This document shows positions 54,997 through 63,543 of a stretch of DNA of 64,000 nucleotides, piece by piece. Position 1 is the stretch's first letter, and each line of letters starts with the position of its first letter. Source of the stretch: Mesorhizobium sp. M8A.F.Ca.ET.218.01.1.1 (GTDB lineage Bacteria > Pseudomonadota > Alphaproteobacteria > Rhizobiales > Rhizobiaceae); NCBI RefSeq assembly GCF_004791165.1, contig NZ_SRUZ01000001.1:1036382-1100381 (forward strand). Reading direction: 5' to 3'. Both the position numbers and the translations under genes were made by a program. Below the pieces are notes generated by a model. The model was not told the DNA's origin. It made no database searches and was given only the letters and a program-made list of their open reading frames with translations.

Positions 54997-56073
54997 TCAA
55001 GCCCTCAATGCCCGCATGCGCTGGCGCCACTGGTCGAGAACGACCGCGCCGACGATGATCACGCCCTTGACCATCTCCTGGTAGTAGGCGTCGAGGCGCA
55101 GGAAGGTGAAGCCGGAGATGATGACGCCGAAGATGAGCGCGCCGATCACCGTGCCGATGATGGAGCCACGGCCACCCGACAGCGAGACGCCGCCGATGAC
55201 CGCCATGGCGATGGCGTCGAGTTCGTACATCACGCCCATGCCGGCCTGGGCGGTGAGGTTCTTGGAGGAGAGCACCACGGCGGCGAGCGCGGCGAGAATG
55301 CCGGCGATGACATAGACGAGGATCTTGTGGTTGGCGATCTTGATGCCGGACATGCGCGCGGCATCCTCGTTGGAGCCGATCGCGTAACAGTGCTTGCCGT
55401 ATCGGGTGTAGGTCATGATGAGCTGGAACAGCACGGCCAGCGACAGGAAGATGATGACCGGCATCAGGCCCTTGCCTATTGCCGCGAAACTGTCGGTCGG
55501 GAATGATATCGGCTGCCCCTTCGACCACCATTTGGCGATGCCGCGCGCGGTGACCATCATGCCGAGCGTGGCGATGAAGGGCGGGATGCGCGTGTAGGCG
55601 ATCAGGGCGCCGTTGACGAGGCCGGCGAGCAGGCCGCAGCCGATCGCCACCAGCACCGGCACGATCACCGGCAGGTCGGTCCAGCCCTGCGCCAGGAACA
55701 TCGCCTTGGGATTGGGATTGCCGTTGACGGTCGCGACCTGGGCGAAGCTCATGGCGATCATGGCGGTCGCGCCGACGATCGAGCCCGAGGACAGGTCGAT
55801 GCCGCCGGTGATGATCACTTGCGTGACGCCAATGGCGATGATGCCGACGATCGACACCTGCAGGATGATGATCTGCAGCCGCGCCTCGTTGAAGATGCCG
55901 GAGACGTCGCTGCGGGTGTTGAACAGGAAGCTGTCGCCGAGAAAGATCCGGCCGATCAGCTCGAAGATGACGACGAGGATGACGAGCGCCAGGAAGACGT
56001 TGAATTCGGCCGGCCATATACGCTTCCTGGCGTCATAGCCGACGCCGCCGACGCCGTGAGATGTCTGTGCCAA
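54997..56073 (-). CDS. Sugar/cyclitol ABC transporter permease
   Basis: A 358-residue CUT2 permease, with 'IGVTQVIITGGIDLSSGSIVGATAMIA' near 80 and 'IAMAVIGGVSLSGGRGSIIGTVIGAL' near 295. I chose the TTG at 56073 because GGAGG lies eight bases upstream; the GTG at 56112 would add 13 residues without a ribosome site. It is the channel of the transporter with the binding protein upstream and the single-domain ATPase downstream. Confidence 0.9.
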   Translation of the reverse strand: MAQTSHGVGGVGYDARKRIWPAEFNVFLALVILVVIFELIGRIFLGDSFLFNTRSDVSGIFNEARLQIIILQVSIVGIIAIGVTQVIITGGIDLSSGSIVGATAMIAMSFAQVATVNGNPNPKAMFLAQGWTDLPVIVPVLVAIGCGLLAGLVNGALIAYTRIPPFIATLGMMVTARGIAKWWSKGQPISFPTDSFAAIGKGLMPVIIFLSLAVLFQLIMTYTRYGKHCYAIGSNEDAARMSGIKIANHKILVYVIAGILAALAAVVLSSKNLTAQAGMGVMYELDAIAMAVIGGVSLSGGRGSIIGTVIGALIFGVIISGFTFLRLDAYYQEMVKGVIIVGAVVLDQWRQRMRALRA

Positions 56074-56183
56074 TCTTCTATCCTCCGTCAGCCGCGGTCG
56101 TTCCTCGAGCACCTTTCAGGCGCCGAGGGGGAAGAGGAGCGGCGCTGCCTTTACGCGAGAGCGCCGCTCCGTATGTCCGCGGC

Positions 56184-57125
56184 TCAGTTCTTCTTCAAGA
56201 ACTTGTCGATGTTCGCAGGCGTGACCAGCTGGAACGGGACATAGACCTTGTGTTCGACCTTCTCGCCCTTGGCGAGCTTCAGCGCCGCGTCCAGCGCGCC
56301 CGCGCCCTGGCCGGCGGCATCCTGGAACACGGTGGCATCGAGGTCGCCCGCCTGCATGGCGGCAAGCGCGTCCTGGGTGGCGTCGACGCCGCCGACGACA
56401 ACCGACTTCATGTCGATGTTGGCGGCCTTCATCGCCTGGATGGCACCGATGGCGCTTTCGTCATTGTTGGCGATGACGCCGTCGAACTTCTTGCCGGTCG
56501 ACAGCCAGTTGGTCATCAGGTTCTGCGCCTGGTCGCGATCCCAGTTCGAGGTCTGCTTGTCGATGATCTTAATGAAGCTGCAGTCCGGGGTGGCGATGAC
56601 ATCGTCGATGTCCTTGGTGCGCTGCACGGCGGCCTGGTTGGAAAGCTCGCCCATGATGACATAGACATTGGCTTCCTTCTTGCCGGCTTCCTTGAACAGG
56701 CGGCAGACTTCCTTGGTTTCGAGCGTGCCGGAATCGGCCTCATTGGAAGCGACGAAGGCCTGGTTGTCGGGCAACGTGTCGACATTGACCGGCTGGCGGT
56801 TGACATAGACCAGCGGGATCTTGGCCGCGGCGGCCGCATCCGACATTGCCTGCGTGGCCGAGGTGTCGACCGGGTTGACGATGATGGCGTCGACGCCCGA
56901 AGCGGCGAAGTTCTTGATCTGGTCGAGTTGCTTGGCGACGTCGTTCTGCGCGTCCTCGACCTGCAGCTCGACGCCGCTCATGCCCTTGGCCTGCTCGATC
57001 ATGCCGTTGCGCAGCACGGTAAGGAAATTGTCGTCGAACTTGGCCATCGAGACGCCGATCTTGGCGGCCATGGCCGATGAACTCATCAGCGCCGCGAAGG
57101 CGACGCCCAAAAGCAGTTTCTTCAT
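56184..57125 (-). CDS. Sugar/cyclitol ABC transporter substrate-binding protein
   Basis: A 313-residue periplasmic binding protein of CUT2 type with a signal peptide ending 'SSSAMA' at about residue 22. 'IGVSMAKFDDNFLTVLRNGMIEQAKG' follows, a pattern typical of inositol/rhizopine-binding proteins (IbpA/MocB) rather than pentose-binding ones. ATG 57125 follows GGAGGAGAG. It is the first gene of the operon binding protein, permease, ATPase, iolG. An IolR-like box 180 bases upstream supports inositol as ligand; rhizopine is an alternative. Confidence 0.9.
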   Translation of the reverse strand: MKKLLLGVAFAALMSSSAMAAKIGVSMAKFDDNFLTVLRNGMIEQAKGMSGVELQVEDAQNDVAKQLDQIKNFAASGVDAIIVNPVDTSATQAMSDAAAAAKIPLVYVNRQPVNVDTLPDNQAFVASNEADSGTLETKEVCRLFKEAGKKEANVYVIMGELSNQAAVQRTKDIDDVIATPDCSFIKIIDKQTSNWDRDQAQNLMTNWLSTGKKFDGVIANNDESAIGAIQAMKAANIDMKSVVVGGVDATQDALAAMQAGDLDATVFQDAAGQGAGALDAALKLAKGEKVEHKVYVPFQLVTPANIDKFLKKN

Positions 57126-57519
57126 TTTAATCTCTCCTCCACTTTGGTGTCCGGTTGCACCGATTTCTCCGGAATCCCCGATCTCCCCGGGGAATCTCTC
57201 CCGATTGTCTTCTCCCCGGTGGCGCCTGCCGTTTGCTGGAACGCCAAAGCCTGTGTTTGAAACAGATGTTCCCGGAACGTAAGGACCAAAATACATCACC
57301 GATGAAATATTTATTCCATTTCGTCGGGAGGCGTCAAGGGCGATTCCAAAACCGGACGTGCGATTTTGGCGGACGCGTCGACGGTGTGCGGATGCTGCCG
57401 GAAGAATGCCGCTGGCTTGGCGGCGGAGCAGACAGGCGCACGCCCGCCGCCGGCGGCGAGGCCTATGGCATCAGCGCGCCAGGTCCGTTCCCTGGATGCC
57501 GTCGACAGGCGATGGCAGT
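57126..57519. other. Intergenic region upstream of the cyclitol transporter
   Basis: A 394-base stretch between the binding-protein start and the 3' end of the glycosyltransferase-like gene. It holds the operon promoter region and the IolR-like box at 57304-57317. From about 57340 to 57519 the DNA is mixed and shows no gene that I can support. Confidence 0.5.
57304..57317. promoter_or_regulatory. IolR-type box upstream of the cyclitol transporter
   Basis: GAAATATTTATTCC fits GGAA-N6-TTCC with one mismatch, the same deviation as the box at 46573. It links this operon to the iol genes 11 kb away. Confidence 0.55.
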
Positions 57520-58332
57520 TCAGAAATGCCAGATGTCTCTCTGCAGCAAGAGATCGAGCGGCGCTCTCCAGACCCTGTATCCCGCCGCCTGCCTCACCTG
57601 CTGTTCGACGCTGAGCTTGCCGCTGACATCGAAGAAAACTCCAATTCGCCTTCGGGCGTGAAGCTTTGTTCCGGTGGTGGTGTAATTGCGGATAGGCAGC
57701 TGCTGGCGGCTGATCGTTCGCCCATCCTGTGATAGCGCGACGCCGATGCAGAATTGTTCCGGGGTATGCAAACGCACGATTTCACTGACTCTCTCGCTGG
57801 CGGCGTATGCTCGCTCCAGCGCAGGAATGTTGTTATGATGAACGCCAAGGACGCCGCTCGCCCACATGGTTTCATCTCCGGTCAGGATGTGGCCTCCAAT
57901 TGAGAGCCCTTTGCCTTCGAGCGCTCGATAAGGGGCCTTTGGGCGCCCTTCGCACCGCCACATTATGGAGGACAACGCTGTAATTCGCCTGAAACATCGC
58001 GATATGTCGCCGGTCGGATACATGTCCGTGTCCATGAAGAACAGGCGCTCGCAACGCCGCAGCAAATCGACGATGCCGGCTGCCTTGATGCCAAACCTGT
58101 ATCGATTGCCGAAGGACATCTCGGCCTTTCTCTCGGCCGTTAGCTCGATCGTTTCGATAGGATAGCCGTCGAAAATGGAGGGCCTGTCGGTCAGGACCAT
58201 GACCCTGGCATCCGGGCAATAGTAAAGCAGGCGAAGGGCGCTGAAGAGCGCGCCACGCGCATAGAGCTCGTCGCTCCCAAAAGCGATGTACCCAAACCCA
58301 TCTCCGCCCATCGGGCATGTATATATTAGCAA
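57520..58332 (-). CDS. Putative glycosyltransferase-like protein, unusual start
   Basis: A 270-residue protein with an extended DxD motif, 'ERLFFMDTDMYPTGDI' at about residues 93-108, which in GT-A glycosyltransferases binds the metal and nucleotide sugar. 'RVMVLTDRPSIFDGYPIETIEL' also fits a GT8-like fold. No signal or membrane segment is seen. The start is weak: TTG 58332 or ATG 58311, both without a ribosome site, in AT-rich DNA. Base composition is lower in GC than that of neighbours and it has no link to the operons around it, so recent acquisition is possible. The donor and acceptor are unknown. Confidence 0.6.
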   Translation of the reverse strand: MLIYTCPMGGDGFGYIAFGSDELYARGALFSALRLLYYCPDARVMVLTDRPSIFDGYPIETIELTAERKAEMSFGNRYRFGIKAAGIVDLLRRCERLFFMDTDMYPTGDISRCFRRITALSSIMWRCEGRPKAPYRALEGKGLSIGGHILTGDETMWASGVLGVHHNNIPALERAYAASERVSEIVRLHTPEQFCIGVALSQDGRTISRQQLPIRNYTTTGTKLHARRRIGVFFDVSGKLSVEQQVRQAAGYRVWRAPLDLLLQRDIWHF

Positions 58333-58391
58333 TCATTAATGCGTCAAATTTGGATGCCCCCGTCGGGCGACGCGCTGAAAGCCCTGGCGCG

Positions 58392-59423
58392 CTAGATGTT
58401 CTCGGGCAGGTAGATGTCGAACGGCAGGAAGGTCTGGCCGGGAGCGTTAGCCGCGCCCGTCTCGATGGCGTGCGCCATGAGATCGAGCAGTTCGCGGCAC
58501 AAAGCCGCCAGAGGCGTGGAGATCACCATGGTCAGCACCCCGTCCGCCAGGGCGGATCGCGAGACCGCCGATATCTCGTTGCAGACCACCGCTGGCATCT
58601 CTGCTGGCTTGGCCTGCCTAAGCGCCGCGACCGCGCCTTCCATGCCGCCGCCCGCGACATAGCAGCCGACGAGGTCCGGATGACGGCCGAGCAGGTCGAG
58701 CAGCGTGTCCTGCGTGATCTGGTTGGCCTCGAGATTGACCAGCGTTTCGAGCAGGGTGAAGTCCGGCGCCTGTTCGCGGAAGAAGGAGCGGAAGCCGATC
58801 TCGCGCAGTTCATGGCCGTGGAAGCGGTGGCTGCCGACGAAAAGCGCGACCTTGCCCGGCCGCTTCGCCGCTTTCGAGATCATCCAGGCTGCCGTGCGCC
58901 CGACCTTGCGGTTGTCGAGGCCGACATAGCCCTCGCGAATGCCGGCGGCGAAGTCGGACAGCAGCGAAAAAACCGGCAATCCCCTGGCCTTCATCTCCTC
59001 GACAATGACCGTCAGCGCCGGGTGATCCGGCCCGACCAGGGCGACGGCCTTGCACTTGGCCGCCAGCTTGCGCGTGTGCTCGACGATTTCGTCCGGCGTC
59101 AGCGAAACGGCGAAGTCGATGATCGCGACGCCGCGAAAGCGCTGCGATTGCGACACCGCGAGTTCGAGTTGCCGCGCGAACTCCGTGTAGAAGACGTCGT
59201 TGCCTCTCAAAAGCAGGAAGCCGAGCCGGTATTCCGGCAATTCATGGCGCATACGCTGCTTGATCAGGCCGGCCGCGTGATAGCCGATCTCGGTCGCGGT
59301 CTCGTAGACGCGGCGTGCCGTTTCCTCGCGAACCGGCAAGCGATTGTTGAGCACGCGGTCCACCGTGGCGACGCTGACGCCGGAGACGCGCGCCAGATCT
59401 GTTATGGTCGGCCGTTTCGCCAT
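58392..59423 (-). CDS. LacI-family transcriptional regulator (moc-linked)
   Basis: A 343-residue LacI-type regulator with HTH 'ITDLARVSGVSVATVDRVLNN' (about 7-27) and a ligand domain of the sugar-binding PBP1 fold. The 'VATVDRVLN' recognition helix has Asp where many LacI proteins have Ser, as in a subgroup near inositol and cyclitol genes. It is divergent from mocD-mocE-mocF and is the likely controller of that operon. Palindromes in the gap are candidate operators. Confidence 0.87.
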   Translation of the reverse strand: MAKRPTITDLARVSGVSVATVDRVLNNRLPVREETARRVYETATEIGYHAAGLIKQRMRHELPEYRLGFLLLRGNDVFYTEFARQLELAVSQSQRFRGVAIIDFAVSLTPDEIVEHTRKLAAKCKAVALVGPDHPALTVIVEEMKARGLPVFSLLSDFAAGIREGYVGLDNRKVGRTAAWMISKAAKRPGKVALFVGSHRFHGHELREIGFRSFFREQAPDFTLLETLVNLEANQITQDTLLDLLGRHPDLVGCYVAGGGMEGAVAALRQAKPAEMPAVVCNEISAVSRSALADGVLTMVISTPLAALCRELLDLMAHAIETGAANAPGQTFLPFDIYLPENI

Positions 59424-59443
59424 GATCGCCCCGTTCGATTGCC

Positions 59444-59459
59444 TGGTATTGATATACCA
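59444..59459. promoter_or_regulatory. TGGTATTGATATACCA operator candidate
   Basis: Six-base arms TGGTAT/ATACCA around TGAT, 20 bases upstream of the LacI-type start codon on the minus strand and about 130 before mocD. Likely an operator of the adjacent regulator. Confidence 0.5.
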
Positions 59460-59473
59460 CTTTGATAGGAAAT

Positions 59474-59486
59474 GATAGAAACTATC
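59474..59486. promoter_or_regulatory. GATAGAAACTATC operator candidate
   Basis: Perfect five-base arms around AAA. Further GATAG/CTATC half sites occur at 59464 and 59511. It lies in the same divergent promoter as TGGTATTGATATACCA. Confidence 0.45.
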
Positions 59487-59587
59487 TTTGTGACGTTGAG
59501 TCTATCATGGCGCGGCGTTATTTCTAGGCATGAAACCAGTGGTGATCGGCATTCGCATGGCGAATGCCCCTGCCTTGGGAGGCAATC

Positions 59588-60679
59588 ATGACCGCAGCGC
59601 CGTCCCGGCGTGATTATAGCCTGATCGGCCGCGACGCCCGACTTGCCGTCGAAAACGGCCTGTCGGCGGCCGAGTGGTATCACACCGACATTCCCCGCAA
59701 GCAGATAAAGGAGCTGATGCAGCGCTCCGATGGTCCGGCGATCCGCGACACGGCGATCTGGCTGGCCGCCCTCGCCATCAGCGGCGCCGGCGGCGCCTGG
59801 TTCTGGGGCAGCTGGTGGTGCGTACCGTTCTTCTTCGCCTATGGTGTGCTCTACGGCTCATCCACCGATTCACGCTGGCACGAATGCGGCCACGGCACGG
59901 CGTTCCGCACGCAGTGGATGAATGATGCGGTCTATCAGGTCGCCTGCTTCATGATCATGCGCAATCCGGTGACCTGGCGCTGGAGCCACACGCGCCATCA
60001 CACCGACACCATCATCGTCGGCCGCGACCCTGAGATTTCGGTCATGCGGCCGCCGGACCTGGTGCGCCTCGTCCTCGGTTTTGTCGGCGTGCTCGACGCC
60101 TGGCACGCGATGTCAGACATGCTGCGCAACGCCGCCGGCAACATCAGCGCGGCCGAGAAGACCTTCATTCCCGAGCAGGAACAGCAGAAGGCGATCCGCA
60201 TTGCCCGCATCTGGACGGCGATCTATGCCGCGACCATCGCGCTGGCGCTCTACACCGGATCGTTCCTGCCCTTGATGCTGGTCGGCCTGCCCAGGCTCTA
60301 CGGTGCCTGGCATCATGTCATGGTCGGCCTGCTGCAGCATGGCGGGCTGGCCGAGAACGTCACCGATCACCGGCTGAACAGCCGCACCGTCTACATGAAC
60401 CCGATCAGCCGCTTCATCTACTGGAACATGAACTACCACGTCGAGCATCACATGTTCCCGATGGTGCCCTACCATGCGCTGCCCAGGCTGCATGCGCTGA
60501 TCAAGCACGATCTGCCGGCACCGACGCGATCGATCCTGGCCGGGTACCGCGAGATGATCCCGGTCTTCCGCCGCCAGCTGCGCAACGAGGATTATTTCCT
60601 CAAGCGCGAGCTGCCGCCGACCGCCAGGCCATACCGCGAGGAATTCCACAACGACGCCGTCGCCACGGCGGCGGAATGA
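59588..60679 (+). CDS. mocD: Fatty acid desaturase-fold oxygenase, MocD-like
   Basis: A 363-residue integral-membrane di-iron enzyme. Three His boxes are present: 'HECGHGT' (about 94-100), 'HTRHHTD' (about 132-138) and 'NYHVEHHMFP' (about 280-289). Hydrophobic segments flank them. ATG 59588 follows GGGAGG. It is followed by a Rieske ferredoxin and a FAD reductase, the order of rhizobial mocDEF, where MocD with its electron carriers demethylates the rhizopine 3-O-methyl-scyllo-inosamine. The nearby inositol genes fit this, but a general alkane or fatty acid desaturase cannot be excluded. Confidence 0.82.
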   Translation: MTAAPSRRDYSLIGRDARLAVENGLSAAEWYHTDIPRKQIKELMQRSDGPAIRDTAIWLAALAISGAGGAWFWGSWWCVPFFFAYGVLYGSSTDSRWHECGHGTAFRTQWMNDAVYQVACFMIMRNPVTWRWSHTRHHTDTIIVGRDPEISVMRPPDLVRLVLGFVGVLDAWHAMSDMLRNAAGNISAAEKTFIPEQEQQKAIRIARIWTAIYAATIALALYTGSFLPLMLVGLPRLYGAWHHVMVGLLQHGGLAENVTDHRLNSRTVYMNPISRFIYWNMNYHVEHHMFPMVPYHALPRLHALIKHDLPAPTRSILAGYREMIPVFRRQLRNEDYFLKRELPPTARPYREEFHNDAVATAAE

Positions 60680-60706
60680 CATCGAACGGCTCCAGGGGAG
60701 GACTGA

Positions 60707-61021
60707 ATGAGCGATTGGGTCGAGGCGTGCGCCGCCGGTGACATCGATGAAGAGGACGTGATGCGCTTCGATCATGGCGGGCGCACCTTCGCCATCTATC
60801 GCAGCCCGGACGACGAGTATTTCGCCACCGACGGACTTTGCACGCATGAGAAGGTGCATCTCGCCGACGGGCTGGTGATGGATGACATCATCGAATGTCC
60901 CAAGCACAATGGCCGCTTCAACTACAAGACCGGCGCGGCCAGGGGCGCGCCGGTCTGCGTCAACATCAAGACCTATCCGGTCAAGGTCGACGCCGGCAAA
61001 GTCCTCGTTCAGATCGGGTGA
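60707..61021 (+). CDS. mocE: Rieske [2Fe-2S] ferredoxin, MocE-like
   Basis: A 104-residue soluble Rieske ferredoxin. The cluster ligands are in 'CTHEKVHL' (about 45-52) and 'CPKHNGRF' (about 64-71), that is CxH and CxxH. It passes electrons from the FAD reductase encoded next to the di-iron oxygenase encoded before. ATG 60707 follows GGGGAGG. The gene spacings (27 and 5 bases) indicate one operon. Confidence 0.9.
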   Translation: MSDWVEACAAGDIDEEDVMRFDHGGRTFAIYRSPDDEYFATDGLCTHEKVHLADGLVMDDIIECPKHNGRFNYKTGAARGAPVCVNIKTYPVKVDAGKVLVQIG

Positions 61022-61026
61022 CCGGC

Positions 61027-62322
61027 ATGGCACGCGGGATGGTGATCATCGGAGCCGGGGAATGCGGCGGTCGGGCCGCACTCGCCTTGCGCGATCTCGG
61101 CTATGACGGGCCGGTGACGCTGGTCGGCGACGAGCCGCATCTGCCCTATGAGAGGCCGCCTTTGTCCAAGGAGGCGATGGCCAGCGACGCGCCGGCAATC
61201 AAGGCGATCGCCAGCGACGAGGTGCTGGCCGAAAAATCGATCCGGCATATCCATTCCGTCCAGGCCGTGGCTATCGATCGCGCGGCGCACACGGTGCGCC
61301 TGTCCGACGGCTCGGCGCTGCCCTACGACAAGCTGCTGCTCGCCACCGGCTCGACGCCGCGCAAGCTGCCGATGCCTGGCCTTGGCGGGCGCTGCGTCTA
61401 TCTCAGAACCTTCGCCGACGCGCTGGCCATTCGCGCCCATCTTCGTGCCGGCAACCGCATCGCCGTCATCGGCGGCGGCTTCATCGGCCTCGAGCTTGCC
61501 GCGGCGGCGCGCAAGCTCGGCGCTTCGGTCACCGTCATCGAGGCGCAGCCGCGCATCCTGATGCGTGGCGTTCCGGCCGAGATCGCCGAAATCATTCACA
61601 AAGCGCATGTCGCCGAGGGTGTCGACGTGGTCTGCGGGCAAGGCATCGCCTCCATCGCCGACGACGGCAAGGAGGTGCGAGTGATGCTTGCCGGCGGGCG
61701 CGAGATATCAGCCGACCTCGCCGTCATCGGCATCGGCGCCGTGCCCGTGACCGGGCTCGCGGCGGAAGCCGGCCTGGCCATCGAAAATGGCATCGCAGTC
61801 GACGCCGAGCTGCGCAGCAGCGATCCCGACATCTTCGCCGCCGGCGATTGCTGCTCGTTTCCGCTCGCCGTCTATGGCGGCCGCCGCGTGCGGCTGGAAG
61901 CCTGGCGCAATGCGCAGGAACAGGGCGCGCTGGGGGCCAGGAACATGCTTGGCGCCGGCGAGGCGCATGCGGCGGTGCCGTGGTTCTGGTCGGATCAATA
62001 TGGCCTGTCCCTACAGATCGCCGGACTTTCCGACGAAGGCCGCAGCACGGTGCGTCGCGATCTCAGTGACGGCGCCTTCATCCTGTTTCATCTGGCCGAG
62101 GAAGGCAGGCTGGTGGCGGCCAGCGGCATCGGCCCGGGCAATGCGGTGGCCCGCGACATAAGGCTCGCCGAAATGCTGATCGGCAAGCGAGCGAAGCCGT
62201 CGGTGGAGGCGCTGGGATCGCCTGACGTCAAGCTGAAGGCGTTGCTGGCGCCTGAACGGTCACATCGGCTCGCCGATGGCGGCGCCGCCCCTCATCTGCC
62301 TGCCGGCATCTTGTCCCCGTAG
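61027..62322 (+). CDS. mocF: FAD-dependent ferredoxin reductase, MocF-like
   Basis: A 431-residue flavoprotein of the NAD(P)H:ferredoxin reductase type. The FAD motif 'MVIIGAGECGGRAALAL' is at about 5-21, the NAD motif 'RIAVIGGGFIGLELAAAARKLG' near 143, and 'DIFAAGDCCSFP' near 270 is the second FAD site. It reduces the Rieske protein. ATG 61027 is five bases after the mocE stop; ATG 61039 is also possible. The stop is followed by a family A repeat that may end the operon. Confidence 0.88.
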   Translation: MARGMVIIGAGECGGRAALALRDLGYDGPVTLVGDEPHLPYERPPLSKEAMASDAPAIKAIASDEVLAEKSIRHIHSVQAVAIDRAAHTVRLSDGSALPYDKLLLATGSTPRKLPMPGLGGRCVYLRTFADALAIRAHLRAGNRIAVIGGGFIGLELAAAARKLGASVTVIEAQPRILMRGVPAEIAEIIHKAHVAEGVDVVCGQGIASIADDGKEVRVMLAGGREISADLAVIGIGAVPVTGLAAEAGLAIENGIAVDAELRSSDPDIFAAGDCCSFPLAVYGGRRVRLEAWRNAQEQGALGARNMLGAGEAHAAVPWFWSDQYGLSLQIAGLSDEGRSTVRRDLSDGAFILFHLAEEGRLVAASGIGPGNAVARDIRLAEMLIGKRAKPSVEALGSPDVKLKALLAPERSHRLADGGAAPHLPAGILSP

Positions 62323-62461
62323 AACGGGGAGAAGGGAGCTGTGGCACCCTCGCCGCAATTCATCATGCACCGCTAAAAATTGGCGAAATCATTGATATCA
62401 GCATCTTTCTCCCCGTCACTATACGGGGAGAAATGTCCGGCAGGACAATGAGGGGCGGCCC
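62281..62461. repeat. Family A palindromic repeats, copies 5 and 6
   Basis: Two inverted units: 62281-62340 with GCCCCTCATCTGCCTGCCGG and TCCCCGTAGAACGGGGAGAA, and 62404-62461 with 'TCTCCCCGTCACTATACGGG', GAGAAATG and 'AATGAGGGGCGGCCC'. The first unit overlaps the last 40 bases of mocF, so it has shaped the C-terminus of that protein. The pair separates convergent genes. Confidence 0.75.
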
Positions 62462-62497
62462 AGGCGTCAACGAGCTAATGCCACCACGCCGGAGCCG

Positions 62498-63457
62498 CTA
62501 GAACAGCGCCCTGAGCTCCGGCAGCTTGTCGTTGACCAGCCAGCCGTAATAATTCTCTTCCGGCAGCTTCTCCGGCTCGCCGGCGGCGCGGCGCTTGCCG
62601 TTTTCAGCCTTCAGCGCATAGGCGCGCTGCTCCGGATTGCCGACATTGTAGAGCGTGGCGGTCAGTCCTGGATTGCCCGAAATGTCGAAGCCGGCGATGC
62701 TCTTATAGGCGTCGATCGACTTCCTGATCGTCGCCGCGACATATGGCAGCGTCAGGTCCGGATCCATGATGGTCTTGTAGACCGAGTTGGGATCGGAGAC
62801 GTCGAGCTTCGGCAAGCCGGACACCTTGTGCACGAGGTCGCTCATCTGCAGGGCGGTCAACGGGTTGAGCTGGCCGAGGCCGAAGGTCTGGCCGGCATAG
62901 TAGGGCTGGAAGAAGGTGGCGCCGAAACGGTTGTCGGGGAAATCCTCGCCGCCGACTGTCTTGCCGCGAAACGAACGGTTCCAGACCTGTTCGCGGCATT
63001 CCCACAGATCGTAGCTGTCCGAAATCGCGGCGCATTTCTTGAATTCCGGTCGCTGCACGAAATCGGTGATGTCCTCGCCGTCATAGGCGAAGGAGAGCTT
63101 GCTCGAGAGATAGGAGATCGCCTTGACGTAGTAGGTCTGCAGTCGGTCATAGGCGTCGACATTGTAGGTGTGCTCGCCGACGATGGCGCCAACGATATGC
63201 AAGGGGTCGATGCCATAGGCGCTTGCCGCCTTCTTGATCTTGGCGCGCAGATCGGCGTCGTTCTGCAGCAGCGCGTAGACCTTGCGGTACTTCGCCTGGA
63301 AGGTGGTGTTGGTCGCCTGCGTGCGTCGGCTTGAGGCGCCGGGAATGTCCGGCTGCTCGGCATTGCGGTTTCCCGCCGGCACCAATGTCGCCGCGTCGGC
63401 GGCGAACAGCGTCGCCGCCAGCGTCAAGCCGAGAATGACCAGGATGAGTTTTTTCAT
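62498..63457 (-). CDS. Secreted DUF1402-like protein with lysozyme-like fold
   Basis: A 319-residue protein with a signal peptide at about 1-22 (…LFAADA). 'YGIDPLHIVGAIVGEHTYNVDAYDRLQ' (about 85-111) and 'YYAGQTFGLGQLNPLTALQMSDLV' (about 190-213) resemble the catalytic Glu and 'FGLxQ' blocks of lytic transglycosylases. Glu in 'VGEHT' could be the catalytic residue. It is probably periplasmic and may act on peptidoglycan (inference). It lies 172 bases after hslU on the same strand, with a 26-bp palindrome between. Confidence 0.75.
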   Translation of the reverse strand: MKKLILVILGLTLAATLFAADAATLVPAGNRNAEQPDIPGASSRRTQATNTTFQAKYRKVYALLQNDADLRAKIKKAASAYGIDPLHIVGAIVGEHTYNVDAYDRLQTYYVKAISYLSSKLSFAYDGEDITDFVQRPEFKKCAAISDSYDLWECREQVWNRSFRGKTVGGEDFPDNRFGATFFQPYYAGQTFGLGQLNPLTALQMSDLVHKVSGLPKLDVSDPNSVYKTIMDPDLTLPYVAATIRKSIDAYKSIAGFDISGNPGLTATLYNVGNPEQRAYALKAENGKRRAAGEPEKLPEENYYGWLVNDKLPELRALF

Positions 63458-63543
63458 GCGCCGCCGCCTAGAGAATTGCCGCGCAAACTAGGGTATTGCT
63501 CTTGGTTGAGTCGAGAGCGCGTCATCATCCGGCGAGACGAAAG

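Noticed and set aside
57170..57210. GGAATCCCC and GGAATCTCT as further IolR boxes
   Set aside because: Neither has TTCC or a close variant six bases after GGAA.
58317..59465. A 382-codon plus-strand frame opposite the moc-linked LacI gene
   Set aside because: It covers exactly the minus-strand regulator, which has a clear HTH and ligand domain, and its own translation lacks any domain.
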